Shown: positions 33,647 through 43,644, counted from the stretch's first letter. The stretch is 64,000 nucleotides of DNA from Mesorhizobium sp. (GCF_016793485.1 NZ_JAEULZ010000049.1:1-64000), one strand, 5' to 3'. Notes: a model not told the origin generated them from the sequence alone. A program made the numbers and translations.

Positions 33647-34681
33647 TCAGAAGTCGAAGTTGTCGATGTTGTCCGCCTTGAAGACAGTCCTTTCGGGCAG
33701 CAGGATGATGCCGTTGTTTTCCGCCTCGTAGCTGTAGCCCTGCACGGAGTTAGGGCTGACCTCGACGGTGCCGATACCGGGTACCTCGATCTTGTCACCT
33801 ACCTTGAAGGTCTTACCCTGCACGAGCTCGTTGGCCATGAACACGGACAGCTTGCCCTGCACGACGACGTCCCACAGGCCAAACTGGTTCACTGTCCCGG
33901 ACTTCACATACTGACGCATCGTGTTGGGCGTCGAGAAGCCGGTGATGATGACCTTGCCGCCCATGCCGAGGTTTTCGGCTGCCTGCGCCGTACCGGGAAG
34001 CGCGTTGGCGTCCGGCGCGATGACGGCGTCGAGATCAGGATAGGTCTGGAACAAGGCCGTCGGCACCTGCACGGCCTTCTGAGCGTCCTGGTTCGAGAAC
34101 TCGGTCGCCACGACTTCCCAGCTCGGATACTTCTCGGCGATGATCTTCTTCGCGACTTCGGCCCACTGGTTCTGGTCGGTCACGGTCGGCGACGAATAGT
34201 GGAAGGCCACCTTCTTCGCGGCCGAAGGATCTTCCATCTGGTCGGCTGCCATCTGGACGAGAAGCGCGCCGAGCTGCTCTGAAGTGCCCTGGTTGATGTA
34301 GTAGCTACGGCACTCCGGATTGACGTCGCTATCCCATGTCAGGACTTTCACGCCGCGATCCATCGCGCGCTTTAGCGCCTCGCATAGACCGTCGGGCGAA
34401 AGCGAGGAGATGGCGATGCCGTTGTAGCCCTGGTTGACGAAGTTGTTGATGAACTCGACCTGGCCGGAGACCGACGCTTCGGAAGGCCCGTCGTACTTGA
34501 CCTCGATGCCGAGTTCCTTGCCCATCTCGACGGCGCCCTTGCCGCCCGACTCGAAGAAGCCGACGCCGGTGAGCTTGGGGATGAACGCGATCTTCGAGTC
34601 CACGGCCTTTGCGGCGTTGGCCGTTAAGGCCAGGGCGACGGCGGAGGCCGCCAGCATTCCCAACGTTCTCAATCTTGTCAT
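33647..34681 (-). CDS. lsrB: AI-2 (autoinducer-2) binding protein LsrB
   Basis: A 344-residue periplasmic receptor with a Sec signal peptide (about residues 1-25). It tracks enterobacterial LsrB almost block by block: [16 protein letters not shown] with the ligand Lys, [19 protein letters not shown] with the ligand Asp, [11 protein letters not shown] with the Asp-Gln pair, and [15 protein letters not shown] with the Pro/Ala contacts. These are the residues known to hold the furanosyl (R-THMF) form of AI-2. ATG 34681 has GGAGGAAAG upstream. It is last in the lsrGACDB operon and followed by a strong hairpin. Confidence 0.95.
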   Translation of the reverse strand: MTRLRTLGMLAASAVALALTANAAKAVDSKIAFIPKLTGVGFFESGGKGAVEMGKELGIEVKYDGPSEASVSGQVEFINNFVNQGYNGIAISSLSPDGLCEALKRAMDRGVKVLTWDSDVNPECRSYYINQGTSEQLGALLVQMAADQMEDPSAAKKVAFHYSSPTVTDQNQWAEVAKKIIAEKYPSWEVVATEFSNQDAQKAVQVPTALFQTYPDLDAVIAPDANALPGTAQAAENLGMGGKVIITGFSTPNTMRQYVKSGTVNQFGLWDVVVQGKLSVFMANELVQGKTFKVGDKIEVPGIGTVEVSPNSVQGYSYEAENNGIILLPERTVFKADNIDNFDF

Positions 34682-34746
34682 TTCCACTTTCCTCCACTTT
34701 ACAATCAGTTTTCCAGCCGACATCGGCCCTTCCCGGACGGTACCCG

Positions 34747-35811
34747 TCAGGATCTTCCGCCGTTCCCTTCCACGGCCATTTGCTCGGCCGCGAAGGCCGC
34801 CCGATTGGCGCGCGCTGTGCTCAGTTTGGCCAGGCCGATCCTCAATGCGACCGAGCCGACGAGCAGCAAACCTATGATGACCGGCACGACGTCGCTGCTG
34901 ATGCCCAGCGCGAGCAGTCCCTGCCGCATGAAACCGAGGACGAAGCCCGCGAGTAGCGTCCCTATCACCGAGCCTTGTCCGCCGTAGATCGACGATCCGC
35001 CGAGCACGACGGCGGTGATGATGCTGAGCAGCGCCTCGCTGCCGAGGTCGGAGCGCGCCGAGCCGAGATAGGCTGTCAGAACCAGGCCGGCGATGGCGAC
35101 GGCGAAACCGTTCATCGCGTAGACGGTGACGAGCGTGCGCTTGATCGGAACGCCTGTGAAATGGGCGACGGCCGGCGACACGCCGATCAGCTTGAGATAG
35201 CGGCCGAAGCGGGTGAACAGCATAACCCAGGTGGCGACGGCTGCCAGCAGAAGCGCGACGACCAGCGGCATCGGCACCCAGCCGATCCGGCCGGAACCGA
35301 TCCAGGTGAAGGCCTTTGGCAGGCCGGTGATGCCCTCATACTGATAGGCTTCGAAACCGCCCGCCCCGTAGGCCTGGAAGCCCAGCATGTCGAGCAGCGT
35401 CGGAAGTCCGGTCGCGATGCCGGCATACAGGAACAGTGTCGCCAGTGTGACGATGAGCGGATTGACATCCGTGTTGGCGACCACCGCGCCGTTAAACGCG
35501 CCGGCCGCGATCCCGACGCCGAGCGCGATGATCACCGCAAAACCGATCGGCACGCCGGCGATGAACGCAAGACCCAGGACGATCGAAGCAAGGCCCATGA
35601 TCGAGACGCCCGATATGTCGATGCCGCCGGTCATGATGATCAGGGTCAACCCGATCGCCGCGATGATCACGTGCGCAAAATCGCTGGTCGAAAACAGCAG
35701 GTTCTCGATGTTAAGGAAGGCCGGATTGATCATGCCGAGCACAAGCAGCTCCAGCACCAGCACGACAGCCAGCATGAACTCCCAGCTCTTGAAGACAGCG
35801 GCGGCTTTCAT
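34747..35811 (-). CDS. lsrD: AI-2 importer permease LsrD
   Basis: A 354-residue BPD_transp_2 permease. Sugar-permease motifs are [20 protein letters not shown] and [20 protein letters not shown]. It overlaps lsrC by 4 bases and precedes lsrB, the order of enteric lsrACDB. It is about 20 residues longer than E. coli LsrD at the C-terminus. With LsrC it forms the inner-membrane channel for AI-2. Confidence 0.9.
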   Translation of the reverse strand: MKAAAVFKSWEFMLAVVLVLELLVLGMINPAFLNIENLLFSTSDFAHVIIAAIGLTLIIMTGGIDISGVSIMGLASIVLGLAFIAGVPIGFAVIIALGVGIAAGAFNGAVVANTDVNPLIVTLATLFLYAGIATGLPTLLDMLGFQAYGAGGFEAYQYEGITGLPKAFTWIGSGRIGWVPMPLVVALLLAAVATWVMLFTRFGRYLKLIGVSPAVAHFTGVPIKRTLVTVYAMNGFAVAIAGLVLTAYLGSARSDLGSEALLSIITAVVLGGSSIYGGQGSVIGTLLAGFVLGFMRQGLLALGISSDVVPVIIGLLLVGSVALRIGLAKLSTARANRAAFAAEQMAVEGNGGRS

Positions 35812-36830
35812 CGCACGGCCTCCCTCGGCTGCAATCTCGTATCGTGATCCTGCTCGGCGTGATGCATTTCCGCTGCGCGCATAGCGAGTTGTCGATTGCG
35901 CACCGCGCGGCGGATCAAATAGTCGAACACGACAATGGCAAGCAGCACTGCACCAGCCACGGCGTTGTTCCAGGACCCCGGCACCTTGAGGAAGATCATC
36001 ATCGAGTCGACCGTCGTCAGGAACAGCGCGCCGATGACGGCGGACCAGATCGTGCCGGTGCCGCCCATCAGGCTGACGCCGCCGAGTACCACGGCCGCGA
36101 TCGCTTTCAGTTCCTGGCCGGAACCGGTCTGCATCGGCACGAAGCCGATCTGGCCGGTAAAGACGATCGCCGCAGCGCCGGAGAACAGGCCGGCCAGCGC
36201 ATAGGCAGTGAACTCGGTCGCCCGCACGTTTATGCCGAGCAAATATGCGCCCTCGCGATTGTCACCGACGGCATAGAAGTTGCGAACGGCCTTGATGCGG
36301 GAGAGCAGGATCGCCAGCACGATGATGAGCGCCGCCACGGCCCAGACCATCAGCGGAACGCTCATGTAGCGCGTCACGGCAAGTGTCTTGATCGATTGCG
36401 GGATGGATTCGATCCAGCTTCCGCCGGTCAGCACACGCATCAGGCCGCGGTAGGCGCCGAGCGTACCGAGCGTCATGATGATTGGTGGAATGCCGACGAA
36501 CACTATGCCAGCCGCATTGACGCTACCGCACACCAAGCCGGTGAGAAGTGCGCAGACCATGGCGAGCGGCAGCGGTATTCCCGCGTTGAGCGCCATACCA
36601 AAGATCACCGCCGACAGCCCGGCGATCGCGCCCACCGACACGTCGATGCCACGGGTCATGACGACGAACATCTGGCCGATGGCGATCAGGACCAGGAAAA
36701 GTGAGGAATTGACGATGTTGATCAGCGTGAGCGGTCGCAGCACAGCCGCGTTGACTGTCGAAACAGCAAGAATCATCGCAACCAGCAGCGCCAGCACAAG
36801 GAACTCGCGGCTTTTCAGAATCTTCTTCAT
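35808..36830 (-). CDS. lsrC: AI-2 importer permease LsrC
   Basis: A 340-residue permease, close to E. coli LsrC in length, with VVMTRGIDVSVGAIAGLSAV and VLGGVSLMGGTGTIWSAVIG. The start overlaps the ATPase stop (ATGA) and the end overlaps lsrD, so A, C and D are coupled. The short C-terminal tail is His/Asp/Glu-rich (MHHAEQDHDTR), unlike the paralogue. Confidence 0.9.
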   Translation of the reverse strand: MKKILKSREFLVLALLVAMILAVSTVNAAVLRPLTLINIVNSSLFLVLIAIGQMFVVMTRGIDVSVGAIAGLSAVIFGMALNAGIPLPLAMVCALLTGLVCGSVNAAGIVFVGIPPIIMTLGTLGAYRGLMRVLTGGSWIESIPQSIKTLAVTRYMSVPLMVWAVAALIIVLAILLSRIKAVRNFYAVGDNREGAYLLGINVRATEFTAYALAGLFSGAAAIVFTGQIGFVPMQTGSGQELKAIAAVVLGGVSLMGGTGTIWSAVIGALFLTTVDSMMIFLKVPGSWNNAVAGAVLLAIVVFDYLIRRAVRNRQLAMRAAEMHHAEQDHDTRLQPREAVR

Positions 36831-38329
36831 GCCGCTGCAGCGCCGTTGGCGGCAAAGGTCGCCGCTGAAATCTGCTCGACGGTTTTGGGTCCGCCTGGAA
36901 GCGCCACCAACCGTCCACGCCGCATGACCATGACGCGATCGGCCACCTCCGCGATCTCGCCAACCTCAGAGGAAATGACGACAACGCCCACACCCTCGGC
37001 TGTCAGTTCACGAATCGTCCGGTACACGTCCTGCCGGGCACGGGCGTCGATGCCGCGCGTCGGCTCATCCAGAATGATCGCGCGTGGACCCGGCGCGAGC
37101 GTCTTGGCAAGCACGACCTTCTGCTGGTTGCCGCCGCTCAGGGTGCGTGCAACCTGGAACGGCGACGACAGCTTGATGCGCAGCCGCTGGATGAAGTCCT
37201 GGGTCAGCGACCTCTCGTGTTCGCGCTGCATGAAGCGCGACCTGCCGAGCGACAGGAGACCGGCCGTCACGGTTTGCGAACTCGGAAGGGCGAGGAAGAT
37301 GCCGTGCGCGTGTCGGTCTTCCGGTACATAAGAAAGACCCATCGCCTGCGAAATCTGTGGCGACCTGCGCGGAACGGCCTTCCCGGCAATATGCACCTCG
37401 CCGCTGACGAAGGGATCGATGCCGTAGATGGCTTCGGCCAGTTCGGTCCGACCAGAACCAACGACACCCGAGATGCCCAAGACTTCGCCGGGATAGACCT
37501 CGAAGCTCACATCCTTGAACAAGCGGCTGGAGAGGTTGCGTACCGAAAGAACGGCACTGTCGCCCGTCCGGCGCTCGCGCCGTGACACCTCTTCGGCAGG
37601 GACAGAGAAGTCCGCCGGCAACATGGCCTCGACCAGCATGTCTGTGGTCAGTGCCGATGATGGCGCGTTCAGGACGATCCTTCCATCACGCAGGACCTGC
37701 GTGTCATCGGTCAGTTCGAGCACCTCGTTCAGCCGGTGCGAGATGAACAGGAGGCCGATGCCCCGCGCCTTCAACTGTTCCATCTGCCGGGCCAGGTTTG
37801 CTACTTCGCGGCGGGTCAGTGACGAGGTCGGCTCGTCCAGAATGAGGACCCGGGCGTTGCGCAGCAGGCCGCGGACAATCTCTACGAGTTGCTGGCTGGC
37901 AATTGACAACTCACCGCCGGGAGACTCGAAGTCGACGTCTAGGCCGATCTCATGTGCGGCTGCCTTCGCCCTCGCATTGTTGGCTGCCGTATCGCCCTTC
38001 AATCCCGCCGTGAGATTTTCCATGACCGACAGGTTCGGAAAGATGTGCGGCTCCTGCGGCACCATATAGATGCCCTTGGCGTGTGCATCCGATGGGTGGG
38101 CAAGTACGGCCGGAGCGCCCTGGACCTCGATCGTCCCTGCTGTCGGCTGGTAGGCGCCCGAGATGATCTTGACGATGGTCGACTTGCCTGAGCCGTTGCC
38201 ACCAAGCAACGCCAGAACCCGGCCGGGGCGGATGTCGATATCGACGCCGCGTAGCACGGTGACGCTCTCAAACACCTTCCAGACGTCGCGCAAGGCGACG
38301 AGCGGCACGGGATTGGCTGTCGCAGTCAT
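36827..38329 (-). CDS. lsrA: AI-2 importer ATPase LsrA
   Basis: A 500-residue double-cassette ATPase of the RbsA/LsrA type. First domain: Walker A GGNGSGKSTIVK and Walker B VLILDEPTSSLT with a degenerate signature ELSIASQQLVEIVRG. Second domain: signature LSGGNQQKVVLAKT and Walker B AIILDEPTRGID. ATG 38329 shares its bases with the lsrG stop (TGATG) and has GGGAGAG close upstream; a GTG one codon earlier is possible. Confidence 0.93.
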   Translation of the reverse strand: MTATANPVPLVALRDVWKVFESVTVLRGVDIDIRPGRVLALLGGNGSGKSTIVKIISGAYQPTAGTIEVQGAPAVLAHPSDAHAKGIYMVPQEPHIFPNLSVMENLTAGLKGDTAANNARAKAAAHEIGLDVDFESPGGELSIASQQLVEIVRGLLRNARVLILDEPTSSLTRREVANLARQMEQLKARGIGLLFISHRLNEVLELTDDTQVLRDGRIVLNAPSSALTTDMLVEAMLPADFSVPAEEVSRRERRTGDSAVLSVRNLSSRLFKDVSFEVYPGEVLGISGVVGSGRTELAEAIYGIDPFVSGEVHIAGKAVPRRSPQISQAMGLSYVPEDRHAHGIFLALPSSQTVTAGLLSLGRSRFMQREHERSLTQDFIQRLRIKLSSPFQVARTLSGGNQQKVVLAKTLAPGPRAIILDEPTRGIDARARQDVYRTIRELTAEGVGVVVISSEVGEIAEVADRVMVMRRGRLVALPGGPKTVEQISAATFAANGAAAA

Positions 38330-38649
38330 CACTCTCCCGCCAGAGCCGCCGCGCGATCGGGCATGACGAGATTGAAGAACTGCTTCTGTCGCTCGCCGGT
38401 CGACATCAACGCCTTCAACCCTTCGGTTGTCCGGCGGTAGTGCTCGGTCTGCCGATGCGCATCGACGGCGGCCGCGTTCTCGAAAACTTCGTAGATCACG
38501 AAATGGTTTTCGTCCTCGGGGTCCTGCAGCACATCGAAACGGTAGTTGCCGGGCTCTGCGCGGGTGCCTTCGTAGTTCACACGAAACACATCGAGGAATT
38601 GCTCCACGCAGCCCGGTTTGAGGCGGATGTGCACAAGCTGAACGAACAT
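38329..38649 (-). CDS. lsrG: LsrG, phospho-AI-2 isomerase (ABM fold)
   Basis: A 106-residue antibiotic-biosynthesis-monooxygenase-fold protein. The sequence follows E. coli LsrG: VFRVNYEGTRAEPGNYRFDV, then IYEVFENAAAVDAHRQTEHY. LsrG isomerises phosphorylated DPD to 3-hydroxy-2,4-pentadione-5-phosphate, removing the signal that relieves LsrR repression. Here it is the first gene of the importer operon, whereas in enterics it is the last. Confidence 0.9.
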   Translation of the reverse strand: MFVQLVHIRLKPGCVEQFLDVFRVNYEGTRAEPGNYRFDVLQDPEDENHFVIYEVFENAAAVDAHRQTEHYRRTTEGLKALMSTGERQKQFFNLVMPDRAAALAGE

Positions 38650-38719
38650 GGATCGATCCTGTCTGAAATATCTGAGGTCGATGATCCGGCCGACACTTGG
38701 CGCTCCTCCCCAGGCATCG

Positions 38720-38830
38720 TGATCATCTGATACATGAGTGTCATTATGTGCAGTCCTGTCAATAGATTTTGCGGACTTATTGCAGCGAACAATGTGATTT
38801 TACGTTGACACCATGATCATCTATTGATCA
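38720..38830. promoter_or_regulatory. lsr divergent promoter with candidate LsrR operators
   Basis: The 212-base gap between lsrG and lsrR carries TGATCATCT twice (38720-38728 and 38814-38822) and a further TGATCA at 38825-38830. The right-hand pair makes TGATCA-7-TGATCA-like spacing just before the lsrR ribosome site. AT content is well above the surroundings. LsrR binding is inferred from position. Confidence 0.5.
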
Positions 38831-38861
38831 TTTGAACATATTACGGGGAGGATTTTGTGAG

Positions 38862-39821
38862 ATGGCACAGGCGCTCCATGATGCGGAGACGGCGGCGTCA
38901 TTCGACCCAGACGAGGTCGAGCAGATCACGCGGGCCGCATGGCACTATTACAATGACGGACTGACCCAGAACGAAATCGCCGATGTACTCGGGGTCTCGC
39001 GCATCAAGATATCGCGCCTCCTTGAAAAGGGGCGACAGACCGGGCTGATCGAGCTCAGGATAAATGCCCCGCACGCGGGCTGCCTGACACTGCAGAAGCA
39101 GTTGATCACGGCATTCGGTCTTGTCGATGCGCGCGTCGTTCCTTCCGCCAATAATCTGCCGGTCGTGCCGCGGATTGGGCGGGCGGCGGCGAGTTTCCTG
39201 ATGCAGAAGCTGGAGCCGAACGACCTTCTGGCAATTGGCTGGGGCGAGACGGTCGCCACGGCGCTTCGCTATGCGGCCCCCGTGTTTCCGCAGAACAACA
39301 TATCGCTGGTGAGCCTGACGGGCGGTGTCTCGGCCTATGTAGGCACGACCGGCCTCCACGGTCCCCAGAGCAACGCCCATCTTATCCCGACCCCGCTGCG
39401 CGTGTCCTCCCAGGAGCTGGCGCAGATGCTGCGGGTCGAGCCCTATGTGCGCTACGTGCTCGACATGGCAGCGACGGCACGGATGGCGCTGGTCGGCGTC
39501 GGCGTGGTTTCGAACGCGGCGACACTGGTACGCTACGGTTATTGCACCAGCACCGAGCTCGAGGTTTTCGCGCGGCGTGGGGCGGTGGGCGACATCCTCG
39601 GCTACTTCTACGATGCGCAGGGTGAAATCATCGACTTCGATATCCATCGCCATGTCGTCGCGATCGGGGTCGAGGATCTGCGCCGCATTCCCAATCGCGC
39701 GGCGGCTGCCGCCGGCCTGCAGAAGGTCGACGCCATTCTCGGGCTGCTTCGTGGCCGACTCGCCAACATTCTGATCACCGATCAGGCCACGGCGGAGGAA
39801 CTGTTGAGGAGAGGAAATTGA
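38862..39821 (+). CDS. lsrR: LsrR, AI-2-responsive repressor (SorC family)
   Basis: A 319-residue regulator. The helix-turn-helix region AAWHYYNDGLTQNEIADVLG then VSRIKISRLLEKGRQTG mirrors E. coli LsrR, and the rest is the SorC sugar-phosphate-binding domain (LLAIGWGETVATAL, SLTGGVSAYVG). Phospho-AI-2 should release it from the lsr promoters. ATG 38862 has GGGGAGGA 9 bases upstream; a TTG 30 bases earlier precedes that site. Divergent from lsrGACDB and overlapping lsrK. Confidence 0.94.
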   Translation: MAQALHDAETAASFDPDEVEQITRAAWHYYNDGLTQNEIADVLGVSRIKISRLLEKGRQTGLIELRINAPHAGCLTLQKQLITAFGLVDARVVPSANNLPVVPRIGRAAASFLMQKLEPNDLLAIGWGETVATALRYAAPVFPQNNISLVSLTGGVSAYVGTTGLHGPQSNAHLIPTPLRVSSQELAQMLRVEPYVRYVLDMAATARMALVGVGVVSNAATLVRYGYCTSTELEVFARRGAVGDILGYFYDAQGEIIDFDIHRHVVAIGVEDLRRIPNRAAAAAGLQKVDAILGLLRGRLANILITDQATAEELLRRGN

Positions 39822-41383
39822 AGACCCATCTGCTTGTCATCGACGCCGGCACCGGCAGCGGCCGGGCCGTGATTTTCGACCGCGCCGGCAACCAGATTGG
39901 TTTCGCACAGGAGGAATGGCGGCATCTGCCTGAAGACGGCGTCCCCGGCTCGATGTCCTTCGACGTGGAGGGAGGCTGGGCGCTGCTACGGCGCTGCATC
40001 GCCAAGGCGCTCTCGAACTGCGGCCTCGAGGGCAACGACATCGCCGCCATCAGCGCCACCAGCATGCGCGAAGCCATCGTTCTCTATGACGGCTCGGGCA
40101 AAGAGGTTTGGGCTGTCGCCAATGTCGACAGTCGGGCGAGCGTGGAGGTTGCGGAGCTAAAGGCGCGCTCGGCCGATTTTGAACAGCGCTTCTATAACGT
40201 GTCTGGCGAGACCTTTGCTCTCGGCGCCCTGCCCCGCCTCAACTGGCTGCGCAAGCACCGCCCGGAAACTTTCGCGCGGGCGCGAACGATTTCCATGATC
40301 AACGACTGGATCGGCGCACGGCTGACCGGCGAGATCGCCGTCGAGCCGACGAACGGTTCCACCAATGGCCTGTTGGATTTGACGACGCGGGATTGGTCTG
40401 ACGATCTCGTAGCAAGCGCTGGACTCGACCGTTCCCTGTTTCCGAGGGTGGTCGAACCCGGTACCGTTGTTGGCCATGTGACGACGTCTGCCGCGAGCGA
40501 AACCGGTCTTGCTGTCGGAACCCCCTTCGTCGCCGGCGGTGGCGACGTGCAGATGGGATCGATCGGGCTTGGCGTGGTCGAAATGGGCGACGCGGCCATC
40601 CTCGGGGGTACGTTCTGGCAACAGGTCGTCAATATCCCTCATGGTTCCGTCGATCGCACGATGCGCGTCCGCGTCAACAGCGCGGCGACCAGTGGCACGA
40701 ACCAGGCCGAGGCAATCTCCTTCTTCGTCGGGCTGACCGCGCGCTGGTTTCGCGACGTATTCTGTGGCGAAGAGATCCGGGCCGCCACTGAACGCGGACT
40801 GGATGCCTACGACCTCATCGAGAATCTCGCCATACAAGCCCCGGTGGGCGCCAACGGTATCATCCCGATATTCTCGGACGCGATGAATTTCGGGAATTGG
40901 TACCATGCAGCTCCGTCGTTTCTGAACCTCTCCATCGATCCTGCCATTGCCAACAAGGGGTCGATGTTCCGCGCTATCCAGGAGAACGCAGCAATCGTCT
41001 CCGCGGTTAATCTTGCCCGCGTCGAGGAATTTGCCCAAGTCGCCTCGACGGCCCCGCTCACGTTGGCGGGAGGCGCATCGAAAGGCAGGCTCTGGCCGCA
41101 GATCGTCGCGGATGTCACCGGACGCCAGCTCCGCATCCCGAAGGTGCGCGAGGCGACCGCACTTGGCGGTGCAGCCGCCGCGTCTGTCGGCATCGGCCAG
41201 TTTGGTTCGCTGCGCGAAGCCGGCAAGGCCTTCGTGCGCTGGGATCGAACCGTCGATCCCAATCTCGCGAACAGGTCGGTGTATGACGATGCACGCGACC
41301 GCTGGGAGAAAGCCTACGCTATGCAAAGGCGGCTCGTCGACGAGGGCGTCACCACATCGATGTGGCGCGCGCCGGGAACTTAA
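39818..41383 (+). CDS. lsrK: LsrK, autoinducer-2 kinase
   Basis: A 521-residue FGGY-family kinase that phosphorylates DPD/AI-2 on entry, trapping it and making the LsrR inducer. The phosphate-binding start DAGTGSGRAVIFDRAGNQIG and EWRHLPEDGVPGSM match E. coli LsrK closely; the ADP-binding C-terminal part shows TLAGGASKGRLWPQIVADVTG. It uses a TTG start at 39818 overlapping the lsrR stop, with GAGGAGAGGAAA upstream. Its TAA shares bases with the stop of the convergent DUF4432 gene. Confidence 0.95.
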   Translation: MKTHLLVIDAGTGSGRAVIFDRAGNQIGFAQEEWRHLPEDGVPGSMSFDVEGGWALLRRCIAKALSNCGLEGNDIAAISATSMREAIVLYDGSGKEVWAVANVDSRASVEVAELKARSADFEQRFYNVSGETFALGALPRLNWLRKHRPETFARARTISMINDWIGARLTGEIAVEPTNGSTNGLLDLTTRDWSDDLVASAGLDRSLFPRVVEPGTVVGHVTTSAASETGLAVGTPFVAGGGDVQMGSIGLGVVEMGDAAILGGTFWQQVVNIPHGSVDRTMRVRVNSAATSGTNQAEAISFFVGLTARWFRDVFCGEEIRAATERGLDAYDLIENLAIQAPVGANGIIPIFSDAMNFGNWYHAAPSFLNLSIDPAIANKGSMFRAIQENAAIVSAVNLARVEEFAQVASTAPLTLAGGASKGRLWPQIVADVTGRQLRIPKVREATALGGAAAASVGIGQFGSLREAGKAFVRWDRTVDPNLANRSVYDDARDRWEKAYAMQRRLVDEGVTTSMWRAPGT

Positions 41384-42489
41384 GCTGCGGCCACGGTCCT
41401 GTCGCGGAGCTTTCCGGCTTCCTCGTTGGACAAAATCGATACCGTTGTCCTGTAGGTTCGACGCTCACCCGGCTGGAGCACGATCAACTGGCCGGACTCG
41501 GCCACCGCCTTGCGGCCGAAGCCATTTGTGCAGGGCTCGATACCAACGGCATATTGCCCTTCTCCCATCATCCGCCACTCGATGTAGTTCGGCATCACTC
41601 GGTGATCGTAACGCACGCTCAGCGCGGTGCCTCCGAGAAGCCTCGGATTGAAAATGGCGACTTCGACCTCCCCGTTTTCATCGGGGACCATGTCGTGCTG
41701 GAAAGTCTGTTGAATCCAGTTCTTCTGCGGCGCGATGAAGCGCGACCAGCTTGTCCTGTCACGCACATCTGCCTCGCCGAAGAGCAGTTTCGGCGCTCCC
41801 CTGACGGGCGCGATCAATTCCGATCCCTCATCGACGAACGGATATCCCGCATTGATGTGATAGAGCAGCATGTGCTCGGTCGGCAGGAAGCCGGCGTTTT
41901 CCACGACGTCCTCCATGGTGAACCATGAGGCGCCAAGTTCCGAACGGTATGTCCGGGTGACGACGAGGTTCTCGCCATAGGTCTGCGCCTGCGTGATCCG
42001 GCCGACAGCCTCAAGTACATAACGTTCGCCATCCCATCGTCCTCCGAACGACAGGAGCTCAGCAGGTATGAGCGCCGCACGATCGTGCACACCGTAACGT
42101 TCGGTTGGGCGGGCGGGAAAATTATAGTGCGCTACGGAGGTTTCTTCCGGATTGCCTATGTGGATGAAGCCGCACGTGTTGTTGAAGCCACCCAGGCCCG
42201 CACGCAACCAGCCGAAATTCGCCTGGTCCTCGAAATACCATGGACCCGGCATCAGCGTCGGCGGCATCCAGCCAAGCGAAGCGCCACGATAATCTGCGCG
42301 GCCAACGTCGAAGCCACGTTCTACTCCGATCTCGAAGCCGAAGCCGGTGCCGGTCCGGAATTCCAGAACGCGGACCCCGCGCGAGGGACCGTCTTCCGAT
42401 GACAAAAACCTTACTCCGGCGATCTGCGACGGATGGCCGACGCGTCTGCGGATATCCGCGGCCGACAAGTTTGAAGCAAAGAAATCCAA
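41380..42489 (-). CDS. DUF4432 / aldose-1-epimerase-like protein
   Basis: A 369-residue galactose-mutarotase-like protein, the second of this family here (the other is at 6752). Characteristic blocks are WYFEDQANFGWLRAGLGGF followed by NNTCGFIHIG, and MLLYHINAGYPFVDEGSELI. It starts with TTG at 42489, with GGAGGAAG 5 bases upstream, and is divergent from the LacI gene with an operator between. That arrangement puts it in the LacI regulon rather than the lsr cluster it abuts. Likely role: mutarotation or isomerisation of the sugar imported by the genes at 43768-48316. Confidence 0.85.
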   Translation of the reverse strand: MDFFASNLSAADIRRRVGHPSQIAGVRFLSSEDGPSRGVRVLEFRTGTGFGFEIGVERGFDVGRADYRGASLGWMPPTLMPGPWYFEDQANFGWLRAGLGGFNNTCGFIHIGNPEETSVAHYNFPARPTERYGVHDRAALIPAELLSFGGRWDGERYVLEAVGRITQAQTYGENLVVTRTYRSELGASWFTMEDVVENAGFLPTEHMLLYHINAGYPFVDEGSELIAPVRGAPKLLFGEADVRDRTSWSRFIAPQKNWIQQTFQHDMVPDENGEVEVAIFNPRLLGGTALSVRYDHRVMPNYIEWRMMGEGQYAVGIEPCTNGFGRKAVAESGQLIVLQPGERRTYRTTVSILSNEEAGKLRDRTVAAA

Positions 42490-42515
42490 GGCTTCCTCCG
42501 TAAAACAGTATTCTT

Positions 42516-42527
42516 GTTACCGGTATC
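42516..42527. promoter_or_regulatory. LacI-family operator, left copy
   Basis: GTTACCGGTATC matches the perfect palindrome at 43687 in 11 of 12 positions. It lies between the divergent DUF4432 and lacI genes, 26 bases before the DUF4432 start codon, so it could repress that gene and lacI itself. The central CG with symmetric flanks is typical of LacI/GalR sites. Confidence 0.75.
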
Positions 42528-42600
42528 CTAATGGCTTCCTTCCACTGGACGCAATGTCCAGCTTCGTCTCTAATCCGCCCGCAAAAGGAACAACGACATC

Positions 42601-43644
42601 GTGGCACCAAAAGAACGAGCATCGCAGGCGCGCCCCGGTACGACCATGGCGGAGGTTGCCGCGCTGTCTGGTGTAACCAAGATGACCGTGTCGCGGGTGC
42701 TTCGCCATCCCGAAAAGGTCAATCTCGAGACCCGCAAGCGGGTGACCGAGGCGATGGCCAAGCTCGGCTATGTTGCCAACCGGCTTGCCGGAAGCCTCAA
42801 CACGGGTACGTCGGGCCTTGTTGCCGCAATCGTGCCCACTCTGCGCCATTCGCTTTTCGCCGACACGCTCGAGGGGCTGTCCGATGTCATTTCAGAGGCT
42901 GGCCTGGGGCTCTTCATCTCCTCCAGCGCCTATCGTTCGGACGTTGAGGAGAGCCAGATCCGATCCATCCTGGAGCGTCGCCCCGACGCGCTTGTCCTGA
43001 CAGGCCTGACGCATACCAAGGCCGCACGCGACCTGCTGCGTGGGTTTGGCATTCCGGTTGTCGAGACATGGGAAACCGATGACGATCCGGTCGACATGGC
43101 GGTCGGTTATTCTAATCGCGAAGCGGCACATGCGATGACCGTGGAATTGATCCGTTCGGGCTACAGACGCATCGCCTTCGTGAACGGACCCATGGAGGCC
43201 AATGAGCGTGCCCGGCATCGTGCGGAAGGCTATTTGGCCGCGATGAAGGAAGCCGGCCTCTCCGCGCCTCCGATCCACGTCGTTCATCATGAAGCAGTCA
43301 TCCAGCCCGAAACCGGCGCGAAGGCGTTGCGGGCTCTGAGGCAACAGGCAGATATCGACGCCGTCTTCTTCACGAGCGACGTCTTCGCGGTTGGTGCGAT
43401 ACTGGCCTCCCGGGAACTCGGCATCGATGTACCCAATCAGCTGGGGATCGCGGGCTTCCACGATCTCGAGGTCGGTCGTGTTGTTTCCCCGACGCTGACT
43501 ACCGTGCAGGTTCCGACTCTGGAAATGGGCCGCAAGGCCGGCCACATGATCCTCGCCCGGTTGTCCGGCAAACGTTCGACCCGGCCGCGACAGGATCTGG
43601 GTTTCAGCATCATCTCCAGAGAAAGTACGCGTCGAAACCATTGA
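42601..43644 (+). CDS. LacI/GalR-family transcriptional regulator
   Basis: A 347-residue repressor. The N-terminal helix-turn-helix and hinge helix are TMAEVAALSGVTKMTVSRVL, then KLGYVANRLAGSLNTG, followed by a periplasmic-binding-like effector domain ending in GRKAGHMILARLSGKRS. The start is GTG at 42601. Two nearly identical 12-base palindromes flank it, at 42516 and 43687, indicating control of the DUF4432 gene, of itself, and of the importer operon downstream. The inducer is probably the sugar or acid bound by the protein at 43768. Confidence 0.93.
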   Translation: MAPKERASQARPGTTMAEVAALSGVTKMTVSRVLRHPEKVNLETRKRVTEAMAKLGYVANRLAGSLNTGTSGLVAAIVPTLRHSLFADTLEGLSDVISEAGLGLFISSSAYRSDVEESQIRSILERRPDALVLTGLTHTKAARDLLRGFGIPVVETWETDDDPVDMAVGYSNREAAHAMTVELIRSGYRRIAFVNGPMEANERARHRAEGYLAAMKEAGLSAPPIHVVHHEAVIQPETGAKALRALRQQADIDAVFFTSDVFAVGAILASRELGIDVPNQLGIAGFHDLEVGRVVSPTLTTVQVPTLEMGRKAGHMILARLSGKRSTRPRQDLGFSIISRESTRRNH

